DNA of 64,000 bases from CAZAFL01 sp964484465 (GTDB lineage Bacteria; Bacteroidota; Ignavibacteria; UBA10030; SZUA-254): NCBI GenBank assembly GCA_964484465.1, contig CAZAFL010000007.1, positions 51,739 through 115,738 on the forward strand, in the 5' to 3' direction. The position numbers and the translations under genes were made by a program. Below the pieces are notes generated by a model. That model searched no databases. It had not been told where the DNA came from and worked only from the letters and a program-made list of their open reading frames with translations. Of this stretch, positions 24,642 to 33,375 are shown piece after piece (within the stretch, counting starts at the first letter, position 1; the number at the start of each line of letters is the position of its first letter).

Positions 24642-25000
24642 TCGTGTTTGGCAAACCTTCTGAGCGCACCTTCAATGAATTGTACAATGGTGTGCTGATT
24701 GGGATCCCACGAGAGCTGGTAGGAAAACTGCATCCAGCTTTCACCCTCAATGGCAACAACACTTGTACTCCGGGGGTCGCGGCCGTTAGCCAATTTGATG
24801 CCAGGTTTGACATAGATTTCAGGCGTCGCCTGACCGAGTCGGACTACAAGCAATACCGGGGTAGATTGGGGATTGCATCCATCTGGCAATGCGACTGCAG
24901 CAATTTTAACAAAAGTTGCCGAGGCATTCGCTGCCATACTGACAGAATGGTATTGTTCCTTGACCTCCTCGAGGCCGGGTGATATAACTTCTGCGGTCAT
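24638..25000 (-). CDS. E2/UBC-like protein lacking the canonical catalytic Cys
   Basis: 120 residues. The block LPDGCNPQSTPVLLVV, then PEIYVKPGIKLANGR and WMQFSYQLSWDPNQHTI, matches the prokaryotic E2/UBC family found beside multiubiquitin genes (LPxGWNxxST, LRLANG, WSWHLxxWDPNxDTL). The only Cys is at residue 42, in the position usually Trp, not in the E2 active-site loop, as in other members of this subfamily. AGGAGG precedes the ATG. Probable partner of the JAB-E1 fusion; either a scaffold or a divergent conjugating factor. Confidence 0.8.
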   Translation of the reverse strand: MTAEVISPGLEEVKEQYHSVSMAANASATFVKIAAVALPDGCNPQSTPVLLVVRLGQATPEIYVKPGIKLANGRDPRSTSVVAIEGESWMQFSYQLSWDPNQHTIVQFIEGALRRFAKHE

Positions 25001-25009
25001 TCTCGCCTC

Positions 25010-25276
25010 CTAGCTAATACTTCCTGCAGGAAGAAGGACGAAGTGATCCCCCTCTTTTATCTCGATTACCTGGTCATCTGGTACAAATTCTATCTTCCCG
25101 TGGACTCGATGGCCGAGGTCATTGTTTGGTGGGACGCTTGCTTTCGCCTTAATTTGTGCGCCGGTCACATGGTCTACATCGAACTCAATTTTTCGGTGAT
25201 CGGTCTTCGAGAATTCCACGAAGATGTGAATTGCCTTTTCAGTTTTCGGTTTAGTTATTGCTTCAGTAGGTTGCAT
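25010..25276 (-). CDS. Single-domain multiubiquitin-family ubiquitin-like protein
   Basis: 88 residues. After a 15-residue polar lead comes a beta-grasp pattern: IHIFVEFSKTDHRKIEF, DHVTGAQIKAKASVP (the VTGxxLK-type helix typical of multiubiquitin domains), then VIEIKEGDHFVLLPAG. Other members carry two or three repeats; here one. The end PAGSIS places a Gly three residues before the stop, so removal of SIS by the JAB domain could expose a C-terminal Gly for adenylation (inference). GAGAGG precedes the ATG; 9 bases from the E2-like gene. Confidence 0.8.
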   Translation of the reverse strand: MQPTEAITKPKTEKAIHIFVEFSKTDHRKIEFDVDHVTGAQIKAKASVPPNNDLGHRVHGKIEFVPDDQVIEIKEGDHFVLLPAGSIS

Positions 25277-25289
25277 TCTTCGGTCCTCT

Positions 25290-25595
25290 CTATGAAAAAA
25301 TATTTAATTTCTTATACGTATTTTGATTGCCTGTAGATATAACGTTGCATTTGAGGCGACCATCACTTTTGTCAACATTGTTTTCCCACTGGAGGGGTCG
25401 GAGGTTGTGCAATGAATCTGAACCCCCCGGTAAAATGTGATCTATTTCCCAGCCATAATCGGAATTTCTATTTCCGTATTGTTCTCTGTTGATCCAAGCA
25501 CCACAGGCATCCTTTCTCCAAACTGATGGATCATAACTGGGTACCACGGTCCCCTTTTCCCAAACATCTTGGACGATTTCTTCGGTATTATTCAT
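25290..25595 (-). CDS. Small HNH nuclease, first gene of ubiquitin-like operon
   Basis: 101 residues from the ATG at 25595, chosen because AGGAG lies 7 bases upstream. Core: GWEIDHILPGGSDSLHNLRP, followed by LQWENNVDKSDGRL, the D-H...N...N/H pattern of an HNH beta-beta-alpha-metal fold. A compact stand-alone domain with no DNA-recognition part. 13 bases from the Ubl gene, same strand, so it heads the operon; a DNA-directed effector or substrate is plausible. Confidence 0.8.
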   Translation of the reverse strand: MNNTEEIVQDVWEKGTVVPSYDPSVWRKDACGAWINREQYGNRNSDYGWEIDHILPGGSDSLHNLRPLQWENNVDKSDGRLKCNVISTGNQNTYKKLNIFS

Positions 25596-26258
25596 TCTAG
25601 TTCTCCTCATCTATTTTCGGACATCTCGTGAAAGAATGCCGGCGATGCCTCGTTGAGAGTCGAGTAAAATATTGTGCCGGATATGTATCAGCCATGAATA
25701 CGTCCGCGGCGTAGGTTTTACTGCGAGACAGGTGTGTTAGTCTGAGCGATAGCTCGCGAGATGGCGATGCGAATGGAAACCTGCGATCCCGATTGTAGTG
25801 GGCTGACCAAAGACGCCCTATGCCCCATTGGGGTGTCAGGCGATGTGAAGCAAAGCCAAGATCCAACTCTGAAGTGCGATGGTGAAAACCGTACTTCCCT
25901 GAGGTGGCGGAAACCCGTTTCCGACGCGTTGGATTTATTGCAGGCCAAAACGCACCAACTCTCCCTAAAGCACACAACGCAACTGTTGATGTCGCCAATG
26001 CTACGGGAGCAGATGATTTCGATTGCGTGGTAGAATGTCATATGAATTCAGCCCAAGTCATGGGCTGATGGAGCGTCAATGGATCAGCCTCACTCGCCGC
26101 CACTTTCTCAGACTCCCATTCGACGACACATCGCTCGGAGATTCTGTCTCATGAATAAGAACGGTGGTCAACGCATCATAGGTTGGCTTCGCGGTCTTTC
26201 CCGATATGCTCGATCCACCCATCCACATGCAAGTCAAGTCTGGCGGAAAGGCACTCGA
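25596..26258. other. Intergenic stretch of 660 bases without a supported gene
   Basis: Several overlapping open frames on both strands look like shadows with no family match. It contains a perfect 8-bp hairpin TCAGCCCA-AGTCA-TGGGCTGA (26048-26068). The ubiquitin-like operon promoter should lie near its left end, but no consensus was found. Confidence 0.4.
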
Positions 26259-27611
26259 TCATAATGCTGGTGTGTGAGTTGTATGAGGTGAAAGCTTTGC
26301 CCCCCCGACATGGCGGATATTCTGCGCTCTCAATCCAGCACGATTCTTCTTCTTATCGAAGGACGGAACCGTGTCGAAGCTTACCCAATCACCCTCTTTC
26401 GAGTCTGCTGGAAGGTCGGACTTGAAGCAGAAGACGTCACCGTCTGACTTAGTTTTGATAAAGCAGTACGGGCGATCACTGGGGCCAAGTAGAACCTGCC
26501 CATGAATGTTTTCTTTTCGTAGCGGACGATTTCCCAAGCGATTGGCAGAACCTCCAGCAATTTCGTTCCAGAAGAGACGACATATGTCCAGTGTTTCTTT
26601 CATGGGTAATTCCGGGAGAGGTGTTGATGACAGTCTGGCCAATGAACTTGTCAATGATTGCGGCAATGACCAACCCTTTTCTTGTCGAATTAACTTCGAG
26701 AGGCTCAGATGAATCCCAGCTTCCACATCCTTTGCGAGATCCAAGCAGATTTGTCCAATATCAGCGTACAACGTAACTGACATTTCGACGTTTGGGCAAC
26801 TGAGTGCAGATTGACACATCATAGCCAATGCTTCTTCCTTATGTCCATTGTCTGATATTACAGTAGCATATTCGTGTAATAACCACCACTCCGTATGCTT
26901 TCCCCGGCAGATATCGGAGTAGAGTTTTTGAGCCTGATCCAGCTCCCCCACTTTATGAAGAGCTATCGCTTTAAGTCGGAGGAAGAACTTTCTTTGCCTT
27001 AGGAATCTGGATGAAATCTCATCCACAATTCGAATGACGTCCGAAAAATCCTCCTTTTCCAACAACGCATTAAGGCGATAGTTGTACCAAAGAGACTGAT
27101 CACTCCAGCCTTCCCGTCCATTATCAGTCTTCATCGGCTCCATGGAGAGTGCAGCCGGATCAATTTTCACTACCCACTCGTCTACAACTTCCCACTTACC
27201 CAAGGCCTTCGCTACTTTCAACACTTTAAAGACTACTAGTTTGAGAGCAAGGCCATCCGGGTTAAGATCCATTATTTTCTTGGCAACGGGAAGCACGTCC
27301 TGAACGGTAGCCTCTTCACTTAATTTAGACAGTACTCCTTCGATGTAGGTCCAAATCACTTCAACGCGGCACCACTCGAGATCGATGCAATGCGGTGCGA
27401 GCTCGTCTGCAAGCGGGACGGCTTCATCGAAGAGCTTGAGTTTGCGAAGAGAATTTAGGAGACCTACACCGTCAAACTTGTCTCTGGATTCATTCCACAG
27501 CTTGGCATAGATCCCTCGAGCATCAGAATAGTTGCCCGCCTTCCGGAGTTCCTTGGCCGTCTTCTTCAAATCATATTTGTCTGAGGTGTTCACAGCAGAA
27601 CTTCTTCTCAA
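26259..27611 (-). CDS. TPR protein with C-terminal cold-shock/OB domain
   Basis: 450 residues. From about 18 to 330 it is a helical repeat array with TPR-type patterns (AKELRKAGNYSDARGIYAKL, KVGELDQAQKLYSDICRGKH). From about 372: IHGQVLLGPSDRPYCFIKTK, then DVFCFKSDLP, EGDWVSFDTV and ending in an A-x-N-I-R strand, the order of cold-shock domains (G.V....GYGFI...D.FFH...L..G..V.F). The combination suggests a scaffold that docks RNA or single-stranded DNA to protein partners. A single transcription unit. Mostly known from defence- or stress-linked islands by impression, not proven here. Confidence 0.65.
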   Translation of the reverse strand: MRRSSAVNTSDKYDLKKTAKELRKAGNYSDARGIYAKLWNESRDKFDGVGLLNSLRKLKLFDEAVPLADELAPHCIDLEWCRVEVIWTYIEGVLSKLSEEATVQDVLPVAKKIMDLNPDGLALKLVVFKVLKVAKALGKWEVVDEWVVKIDPAALSMEPMKTDNGREGWSDQSLWYNYRLNALLEKEDFSDVIRIVDEISSRFLRQRKFFLRLKAIALHKVGELDQAQKLYSDICRGKHTEWWLLHEYATVISDNGHKEEALAMMCQSALSCPNVEMSVTLYADIGQICLDLAKDVEAGIHLSLSKLIRQEKGWSLPQSLTSSLARLSSTPLPELPMKETLDICRLFWNEIAGGSANRLGNRPLRKENIHGQVLLGPSDRPYCFIKTKSDGDVFCFKSDLPADSKEGDWVSFDTVPSFDKKKNRAGLRAQNIRHVGGAKLSPHTTHTPAL

Positions 27612-28114
27612 TCATTATTCAAGAATCATACCCGTGGTTCGAAAATTAAAGTTTGAAACTCTTTTCAAAACTTGGTTCCCTAGTTGTGCGACTAATATTC
27701 GTGTAGAACTCATGATGATTCAGATTCTGAGAGACCTTTTGGAAAAAAGAACCCATACTCCGATTTCGTTTGCTGCATTCTCAAGAACTAATGGAGACGA
27801 ATAAGGGGAGAGACAACTGCAGACAATGTGAGACTCGGATCTTCCAGTCATTGATGTTGTTGTCCTGATGTGATACCCAGTCATGAACGACGGTTTAGGA
27901 AACTTGGCCTCTCGTTTCGTAAGGATGTGAATCGTTGCATTGGCTTTATCATATTGGCAGTCTCGAGAGTAGAGAGTCCCAAACGATCTGAGAGAAACAA
28001 TTCTGAATTATTCTTCTCCAGAAGTTGTTTAATATTTTGAATTCATTTATTCTAGTCCGACAAATCCGCCAATCTGTTTGCTAGCATAGATACCAATTCA
28101 ATTTCTTTCTTCAC
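27612..28114. other. Intergenic stretch of 500 bases, no gene seen
   Basis: AT-rich; includes the region upstream of the TPR/OB gene, where TTTCAAACTTTAATTTT on the minus strand may be promoter sequence. No ORF, RNA or strong hairpin. Confidence 0.4.
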
Positions 28115-30943
28115 TTAATCCTTAATGATTTTCTGTGTGGTCTTGAAATGCAGTTTTGCAACTTTCTCCAGACCAGGTTTTCCATGCTGTTTGTAGATGG
28201 TTCGTGCTACGGCTACCACCTGGTCTGAGGCTCCCTTAAGAAGATTAAAACCTATTTCTTGCGATAGTTTGCTTAGACCCTTAAGAAACTCTGCCCTAGC
28301 AAGGATTGACGCTGCAGCAACACCCGTATTCTGTTCAGCCCGATGACGCTGGATAAGTTTAATGGATTTGCCTTTCGCCATTAGAGCATCAAGTATAAAA
28401 CTTTCATCTCCAAATTGATCCGAGATAGCGTTTCCCACCTGGTGCTTTGCAAGGATGTTTTCGATTACACGCGCGTGACCCCATGCAAGAAGGCGGTTCA
28501 AATTGTGTTGGATGCCATGTTCTTCATAAAGCTCGTTATATCGAGTCGGAAAAATTCTTACAAGATCGAACCTTCCCTTGCATACAGACTCGATTTGGGA
28601 GGCAATGTGCGTCGCCTGTTTGTCATTAAGCAATTTGCTGTCTCTGACACCAATTTTTCTCAGGTCTATTTCAATTTCCTTGTCGACCAATACGCCCGCA
28701 ATCACTAGAGGGCCAAAGTAATCGCCCTTACCGGATTCATCCACTCCGATCCATGGACCAGTAATGCTGGGGTCTGTGGTTGATCGCTGATCTTTGACTA
28801 TTCTGTTTTGATCATTGTCATTGTCAATCTGCGTCTCAGTAAGAACTTGTCCAGTGATTCTGTGAATTTGGTCCTTGATTTCGTTCCACGCTTGACCTTG
28901 TTCACCCTGTATAAGCAATGTCCCATTTGAATATTGTTTTATACTGACATGCTCATCTCCGAAAACTATATCATACCTATAAACACAGTTCTGCTCCTGG
29001 ACTTCTTTCAAAGAGTTCTGAAAAAGATTGCGGAGATTTTTTCTTATGTCTTCCAACCTTTGAGAGTCTAGAACTGGCAATGAAACTCTAAGTCTGACCT
29101 TCCTCTCGGATGGCTCCGCGTCATTGTGTGCAGCGACATGACTAACTATATTTTGAACTTTGATGAAAAGCAGGCTATTAGGAGATCCCTTGACAACAGG
29201 GGTAATGCCTTTCTTTCCGTAGAATACATCCAGTAGAACAGGGTTTTTTTCGCCTAGCCCAGCGACAGCGACTCTCTTGCAATTCTGGAGTTCCGTGATA
29301 CTGCCAACTTGCAGACCACTCTGTTTGAGTTCCTCAATCTTGTTGAGCAGATAAGAGGTGGCCGGGTCGCCTTCATTTCGGTCTGAATTATGGGAGAGCT
29401 CAGTTCCCCTTATGGTTGACAGAACTTCGTCGACGTTGTTCACGAACTTAATCTGAGGCAAATCAGAGTCGGGCACTTCCGTCTTATTAACTTCCGGCAA
29501 AAATATGAGGTCACAATGGGTATCTAGCGCAGCTTTAAGCTTTGATGTAACATCGTCAACGCGACCAATGTTACCTGTAAGCGGATCCGTCTTGCCGGTA
29601 CACGCAACAATTTTTTGCAGCTTGATAAAGTCTAGTGAAGCTAAAACAGACAGGAATGCTGCTAACTGAATCGATTCACCCTCGACATACTTGATCGTAT
29701 CAATGTTATAGCTTACATCATATTTCTTTGGGTCATTAACATCAAGTTTCCTCAATGCAAGCTGAGAGGCTTTCCTCAGTGATTGCTGTAGTTCAGGTGC
29801 GTTTTCCTTTATCAGACCCCATTCACCCTCGCCTGGTCCCTTTCGCAACTCCGTTTTCGCATCTACTCGACACAAGATTCCACCATGCGTCCCTTTGTTT
29901 ACAAACATGCCATAGATTCCAGGCTTCATCTGGTTCACCTCTATAGATGAACTCGCGGCTAGTCTCGAGTAAGCCGGGATCTCGATTTCTTGATCGGTCA
30001 CTCCTCCAGCCTGGGATCGGATATCTTCTAAGAACATGAATAATTTTGATTGAATGTCTTCATCCAGAGCCTTTGGATTCTTCGCCGAGAAATAATTGAT
30101 TGCTTCGACCAACCGCTCAAGGAAAGACGGATCATTTGTTACTTCCCTAGATAGACTCTCCCATTCGGACTGGTCCAGTGTGTTACTTATGAAGCCAGAA
30201 ATCAGCCCATCGTATTCGGATAGTGCCTGAATTTGGTTTGAACGAGGCTTTGAGGATGGCCCAAACTTTGCTATTGACAATAATGATCTGAGGTGATGTT
30301 CTTCAACGAGGTCAATCAAATCGAACCACCACCACCATTTTACTCGATCATTGATGTTTCCCTCTTCAACGAAGGACTTCGCAAAATCGTATGCGACATA
30401 GTACTTATTCAATTCGGCTCTTAGTTCAGAATCGAACGAGCCTATTTTTTCATCCAGTAGAATCGAGCGGGATATCAAATCCGGGTCGGAATAGTGTTCT
30501 GAGTAATAGTGAATCCCTTCCAAGACAAGACCACAATCATCACGAAATTTTAACACCTGCTTCGCATGCTCGTCCAGATCCTTGAAAACGTCTTCGTCAC
30601 GCACATCAGGTTGCGACCAGAGTTCTTGTGCAAGACTCATGTAATTGGTGTGTAGATGATGACAGGCATCGACATCCAGTCCGTTCAAGGCATTAAGGGT
30701 AATTTGCTGGCTTTCTTTCTCAATGAATTGATTAATCTTGATTAGAACTTTACTCACATCAGGATTGACCTCAGAGAATTGTCCGCGCTGGAGATACATA
30801 AGCTCCCGGAGAATTGAAACGGCGAGGTATTCCCTTGAAAAGTTTTTATGCAGTTCAGAATTCTGGTCGAAGTTATCCCAAGCAGAAATGAGACGTTCTA
30901 AACTAGAAGTTGTGAATCTTATTCTAATATTCTTGCTTTCCAT
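28115..30943 (-). CDS. Lon-like protease domain fused to RNase HIII
   Basis: 942 residues. N-terminal 1-340: helical, no recognised fold. About 350-530: Lon (S16)-like proteolytic domain with VEGESIQLAAFLSVLASLDF (Ser in the GxS position of Lon), IVACTGKTDPLTGNIGRVDD and a Lys in DVTSKLKAAL (catalytic Lys position), then FLPEVN. About 600-730: a region with the TBP-like feel of RNase HIII N-domains. About 745-942: RNase H type 2/3 domain with WIGVDESGKGDYFGPLVIAG (catalytic Asp-Glu), RDSKLL, FGDE and EQNTGVAAASILARAEF. A rare fusion of a protease and an RNA:DNA hybrid nuclease. Third gene of an operon with a sigma-like protein. Confidence 0.8.
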   Translation of the reverse strand: MESKNIRIRFTTSSLERLISAWDNFDQNSELHKNFSREYLAVSILRELMYLQRGQFSEVNPDVSKVLIKINQFIEKESQQITLNALNGLDVDACHHLHTNYMSLAQELWSQPDVRDEDVFKDLDEHAKQVLKFRDDCGLVLEGIHYYSEHYSDPDLISRSILLDEKIGSFDSELRAELNKYYVAYDFAKSFVEEGNINDRVKWWWWFDLIDLVEEHHLRSLLSIAKFGPSSKPRSNQIQALSEYDGLISGFISNTLDQSEWESLSREVTNDPSFLERLVEAINYFSAKNPKALDEDIQSKLFMFLEDIRSQAGGVTDQEIEIPAYSRLAASSSIEVNQMKPGIYGMFVNKGTHGGILCRVDAKTELRKGPGEGEWGLIKENAPELQQSLRKASQLALRKLDVNDPKKYDVSYNIDTIKYVEGESIQLAAFLSVLASLDFIKLQKIVACTGKTDPLTGNIGRVDDVTSKLKAALDTHCDLIFLPEVNKTEVPDSDLPQIKFVNNVDEVLSTIRGTELSHNSDRNEGDPATSYLLNKIEELKQSGLQVGSITELQNCKRVAVAGLGEKNPVLLDVFYGKKGITPVVKGSPNSLLFIKVQNIVSHVAAHNDAEPSERKVRLRVSLPVLDSQRLEDIRKNLRNLFQNSLKEVQEQNCVYRYDIVFGDEHVSIKQYSNGTLLIQGEQGQAWNEIKDQIHRITGQVLTETQIDNDNDQNRIVKDQRSTTDPSITGPWIGVDESGKGDYFGPLVIAGVLVDKEIEIDLRKIGVRDSKLLNDKQATHIASQIESVCKGRFDLVRIFPTRYNELYEEHGIQHNLNRLLAWGHARVIENILAKHQVGNAISDQFGDESFILDALMAKGKSIKLIQRHRAEQNTGVAAASILARAEFLKGLSKLSQEIGFNLLKGASDQVVAVARTIYKQHGKPGLEKVAKLHFKTTQKIIKD

Positions 30944-30966
30944 GTTCAGTGAGTATCTTTAGTCAA

Positions 30967-31503
30967 TCATGAGAGCCGACTGTCCAACCAATTTTCGGTA
31001 GTGTGATACTCTTCAATATCTTGATGCATTACATATGCGACCGCGTCGTTGAAGAACATCGAGACCGTAGCGAAAGTACCGGTTTTACGCGTTAATGGTG
31101 TGGGACGAAACACAGTGGAAACTGTATACGTGCTACTCCCCTCCCTTCCGGCGACCACCAGAATGCCCCTTCGATCTATAATGAAAAGCTTGTGATCTTT
31201 CGATGCATGTGCATGGAGTGGTTGGTTGGAATCCTCTAAGATTATGTTCTCAACGAGATCCAGAAAAGAGTTCATGATCTGAATTGTTGTATCAGCTGTG
31301 AAATCCATTGCGTTCAAAACCTCTCGATCAATGTTAGGAATAATCTGCTCCCATCGCTCCCTTTCTTCGAGCAGGTGTTTAATGTGCAGTCGCAATGTCT
31401 GTTCATTTCGAAATATTTTAAATCTATGCACAATTCCGTCAACGAGTGCCTGAAATTCCCTTGGAAACCGCAATGCTGGGACAGACATGGGCAAGCCGTC
31501 CAC
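30967..31503 (-). CDS. Hypothetical protein between sigma-like and Lon-RNase HIII genes
   Basis: 178 residues from a GTG that overlaps the previous stop by one base; an internal ATG at 31488 is an alternative. Helical N-terminal half, then a beta-hairpin rich segment with KLFIIDRRGILVVAGREGSS and TVSTVFRPTPLTRKTG. No recognised family, signal or membrane segment. Coupling to both neighbours implies a shared function. Confidence 0.7.
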   Translation of the reverse strand: MDGLPMSVPALRFPREFQALVDGIVHRFKIFRNEQTLRLHIKHLLEERERWEQIIPNIDREVLNAMDFTADTTIQIMNSFLDLVENIILEDSNQPLHAHASKDHKLFIIDRRGILVVAGREGSSTYTVSTVFRPTPLTRKTGTFATVSMFFNDAVAYVMHQDIEEYHTTENWLDSRLS

Positions 31504-32432
31504 TATTCGTTATCACGCTTAAATTGCTCGAGCTTTTGCTTAAGCCTTGATAGTGCAGAAGTGACGGTACCAATCGATATCCCCAAGATTTCTGCGATGT
31601 ATTTATCCGCAACTTTGATTTCATGCCCGCCACGTTTCTTGATGTTTGAGAGGATACTATAAGTTCTTCGCTTTTGAACCAGTCGCGTTTGAATTTTCGA
31701 AAGGCGGGAGGTGAGTTGCCCGGTATCACCTGATCCATACTCAATTGTCTCGATAAGTTCCTTTTCCTGGGATTCAAGATTTCGAATTTCGAGATAACGG
31801 TTCGTAATTGCAGCATCTTTTTTCCTGATCCTTTGCTCCTCTGCAGGGATAATTTCAAATTCTAAACTCCGGATTGCCTTGAGTATATACTCTGCCGATT
31901 TGCCGGTATAATCAATAAGGAACTCGACATCTTCAGGGCGGAGAGATCTATAGGCTAGATTCTGTAAGAGCAGAATCGCTTTGTCTGTGTGATTGAGCTC
32001 AGCGAACAACTTCTCAATATGCTGTCGTTCCTCGCTATGAAGCAGGATAACTTCAGGGCTGTCATAATCGTCAGGCCATTCATCGATTTCCAGTTGCTCA
32101 GATAGACGACGGGCATAGTCAAATGGAGACTCCGACTGATGGTGCCTCCTAAGTGCGGTAAAGTCATGAAACAGATTAAAAATGACTACCGCAAACCAAT
32201 TATCAAAGGGCTTCGATAAGTCATAGGTTTGGAACTTGCGACCATTTTTGAGTTTTTCGTAAGCGTAGAGAAAAAAATCATTTGGGTCAGCTTGAAGTGA
32301 TTCGAGTTTGGATTGAGCAGATGAAGAAGAGAGGATTCCACTTATCAGCGATCGGTGCTGAGAGAGGATTTGAACAATGGCATTCGCGTCGCCGCGCTGG
32401 CATCGTTCAACAAGAAACGATATGTCTTCCAC
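31503..32432 (-). CDS. Sigma-70-like protein with a long inserted coiled region
   Basis: 309 residues. N-terminal region 2-like part: VERCQRGDANAIVQILSQHR, DPNDFFLYAYEKL, and KPFDNWFAVVIFNLFHDFTA, the same order as ECF sigma region 2. C-terminal HTH of region 4 type: KVADKYIAEILGISIGTVTS followed by ALSRLKQKLEQF. Between them lies an extra helical segment (about residues 130-260). Promoter recognition or use as an adaptor is likely. First gene of the operon with the Lon/RNase HIII fusion. Confidence 0.7.
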   Translation of the reverse strand: MEDISFLVERCQRGDANAIVQILSQHRSLISGILSSSSAQSKLESLQADPNDFFLYAYEKLKNGRKFQTYDLSKPFDNWFAVVIFNLFHDFTALRRHHQSESPFDYARRLSEQLEIDEWPDDYDSPEVILLHSEERQHIEKLFAELNHTDKAILLLQNLAYRSLRPEDVEFLIDYTGKSAEYILKAIRSLEFEIIPAEEQRIRKKDAAITNRYLEIRNLESQEKELIETIEYGSGDTGQLTSRLSKIQTRLVQKRRTYSILSNIKKRGGHEIKVADKYIAEILGISIGTVTSALSRLKQKLEQFKRDNE

Positions 32433-32555
32433 TAGTGGTGGCCTTCCATTGAATTAACCTTCCATGTTTTGGATAATACTGATTGGACATTCATTTTCAC
32501 CACTGTAACTCATTTGTTAATACCGAAGGCATTTCGTTTTTGCTGCAACAAACGC

Positions 32556-32912
32556 TCAACTGTTTACATTGCATAGCGAAATCACATGAAATTTGCAGGT
32601 TTTGCCGTCTCCGATTTCAACCTGTACCCTGATTTTCACAGGTGTGGAACGCTTCGATTTCAGCTCAAATAGCTTGCTTACTACATCCCCAAAGTTCTGA
32701 ACCTCATGTGAAGTCAGTTCTCTCTCCGCAACAAGCACCTGCGTTGGGACAGTTTCACCTGCGTGAGGCGCTGCTCCTGCTTTTGCCATCCGGAATCGGA
32801 CGTGTTGCGCCTGCGGAAAATCGGAGGGCCAAGGAGCTGACCCCTCAACGATCTCGATGAAGCGAGCCCGCAGTCTCGAGTTGATGAGGTCTTGAATGAT
32901 TTTCCATGGCAA
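32556..32912 (-). CDS. Hypothetical small protein
   Basis: 118 residues from a TTG start; the frame is open 22 codons upstream to a stop. Contains KIRVQVEIGDGKTCKFHVIS near the end and a helical start. No motif recognised. Together with the small gene at 33056-33331 it may be one interrupted gene, as an unrelated frame bridges them; not provable here. Confidence 0.4.
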   Translation of the reverse strand: MPWKIIQDLINSRLRARFIEIVEGSAPWPSDFPQAQHVRFRMAKAGAAPHAGETVPTQVLVAERELTSHEVQNFGDVVSKLFELKSKRSTPVKIRVQVEIGDGKTCKFHVISLCNVNS

Positions 32913-33055
32913 CGTCTTGCCCGCTTTAACCGAAACCGCCGTAGAAACTGCTATCGCAGAACACTCATTGTCATTTCATGCGCTCGGGATGCCTTCAGGA
33001 AGAATATCCGTAACGGGAAACGCTGTCGACGGAGAACAGAGCAATGAGTCTTGGT

Positions 33056-33331
33056 TCAAAATACCGGGCGGAACTGGTTCCCCAATATACTTGCAGGTCC
33101 CGAGTGTGGCAAGTCAAATCCTTTTTCGATTGACTGCAATAATGCCTTCTCGATTACTTCATTTTTTGCCTTCGGAACATGAAGTGATTCCGCATAACCG
33201 TTCTTCCTTAAGGATCCTCGATGTATCAATCGTGTGGGTAAGATGATAATGATTGAGAGACCGCGGGGGACTCGATACCAGCCACTAGTAATGATTTCGC
33301 CGCAATAATAGACTATCCTTCCATTGCGCAC
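33056..33331 (-). CDS. Hypothetical small protein (GTG start)
   Basis: 91 codons beginning RNGRIVYYCGEIITSGWYRV after a GTG, with the frame open 17 codons further upstream to a TAA. A TTA-rich strand region and a helical end (KAKNEVIEKALLQSIEKGFD). No family recognised. It starts 45 bases after the TPR-like gene on the same strand. Confidence 0.4.
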   Translation of the reverse strand: MRNGRIVYYCGEIITSGWYRVPRGLSIIIILPTRLIHRGSLRKNGYAESLHVPKAKNEVIEKALLQSIEKGFDLPHSGPASILGNQFRPVF

Positions 33332-33375
33332 CGCGGTGATCGAATGAACTGTTGAATTGACATCGCATACCCGTA

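Noticed and set aside
24622..24982. Plus-strand frames over the E2-like gene
   Set aside because: Shadows of a well-supported minus-strand gene.
25718..26041. Open frames of 90-107 codons in the gap after the ubiquitin-like operon
   Set aside because: Mutual shadows on both strands with no ribosome binding site or family.
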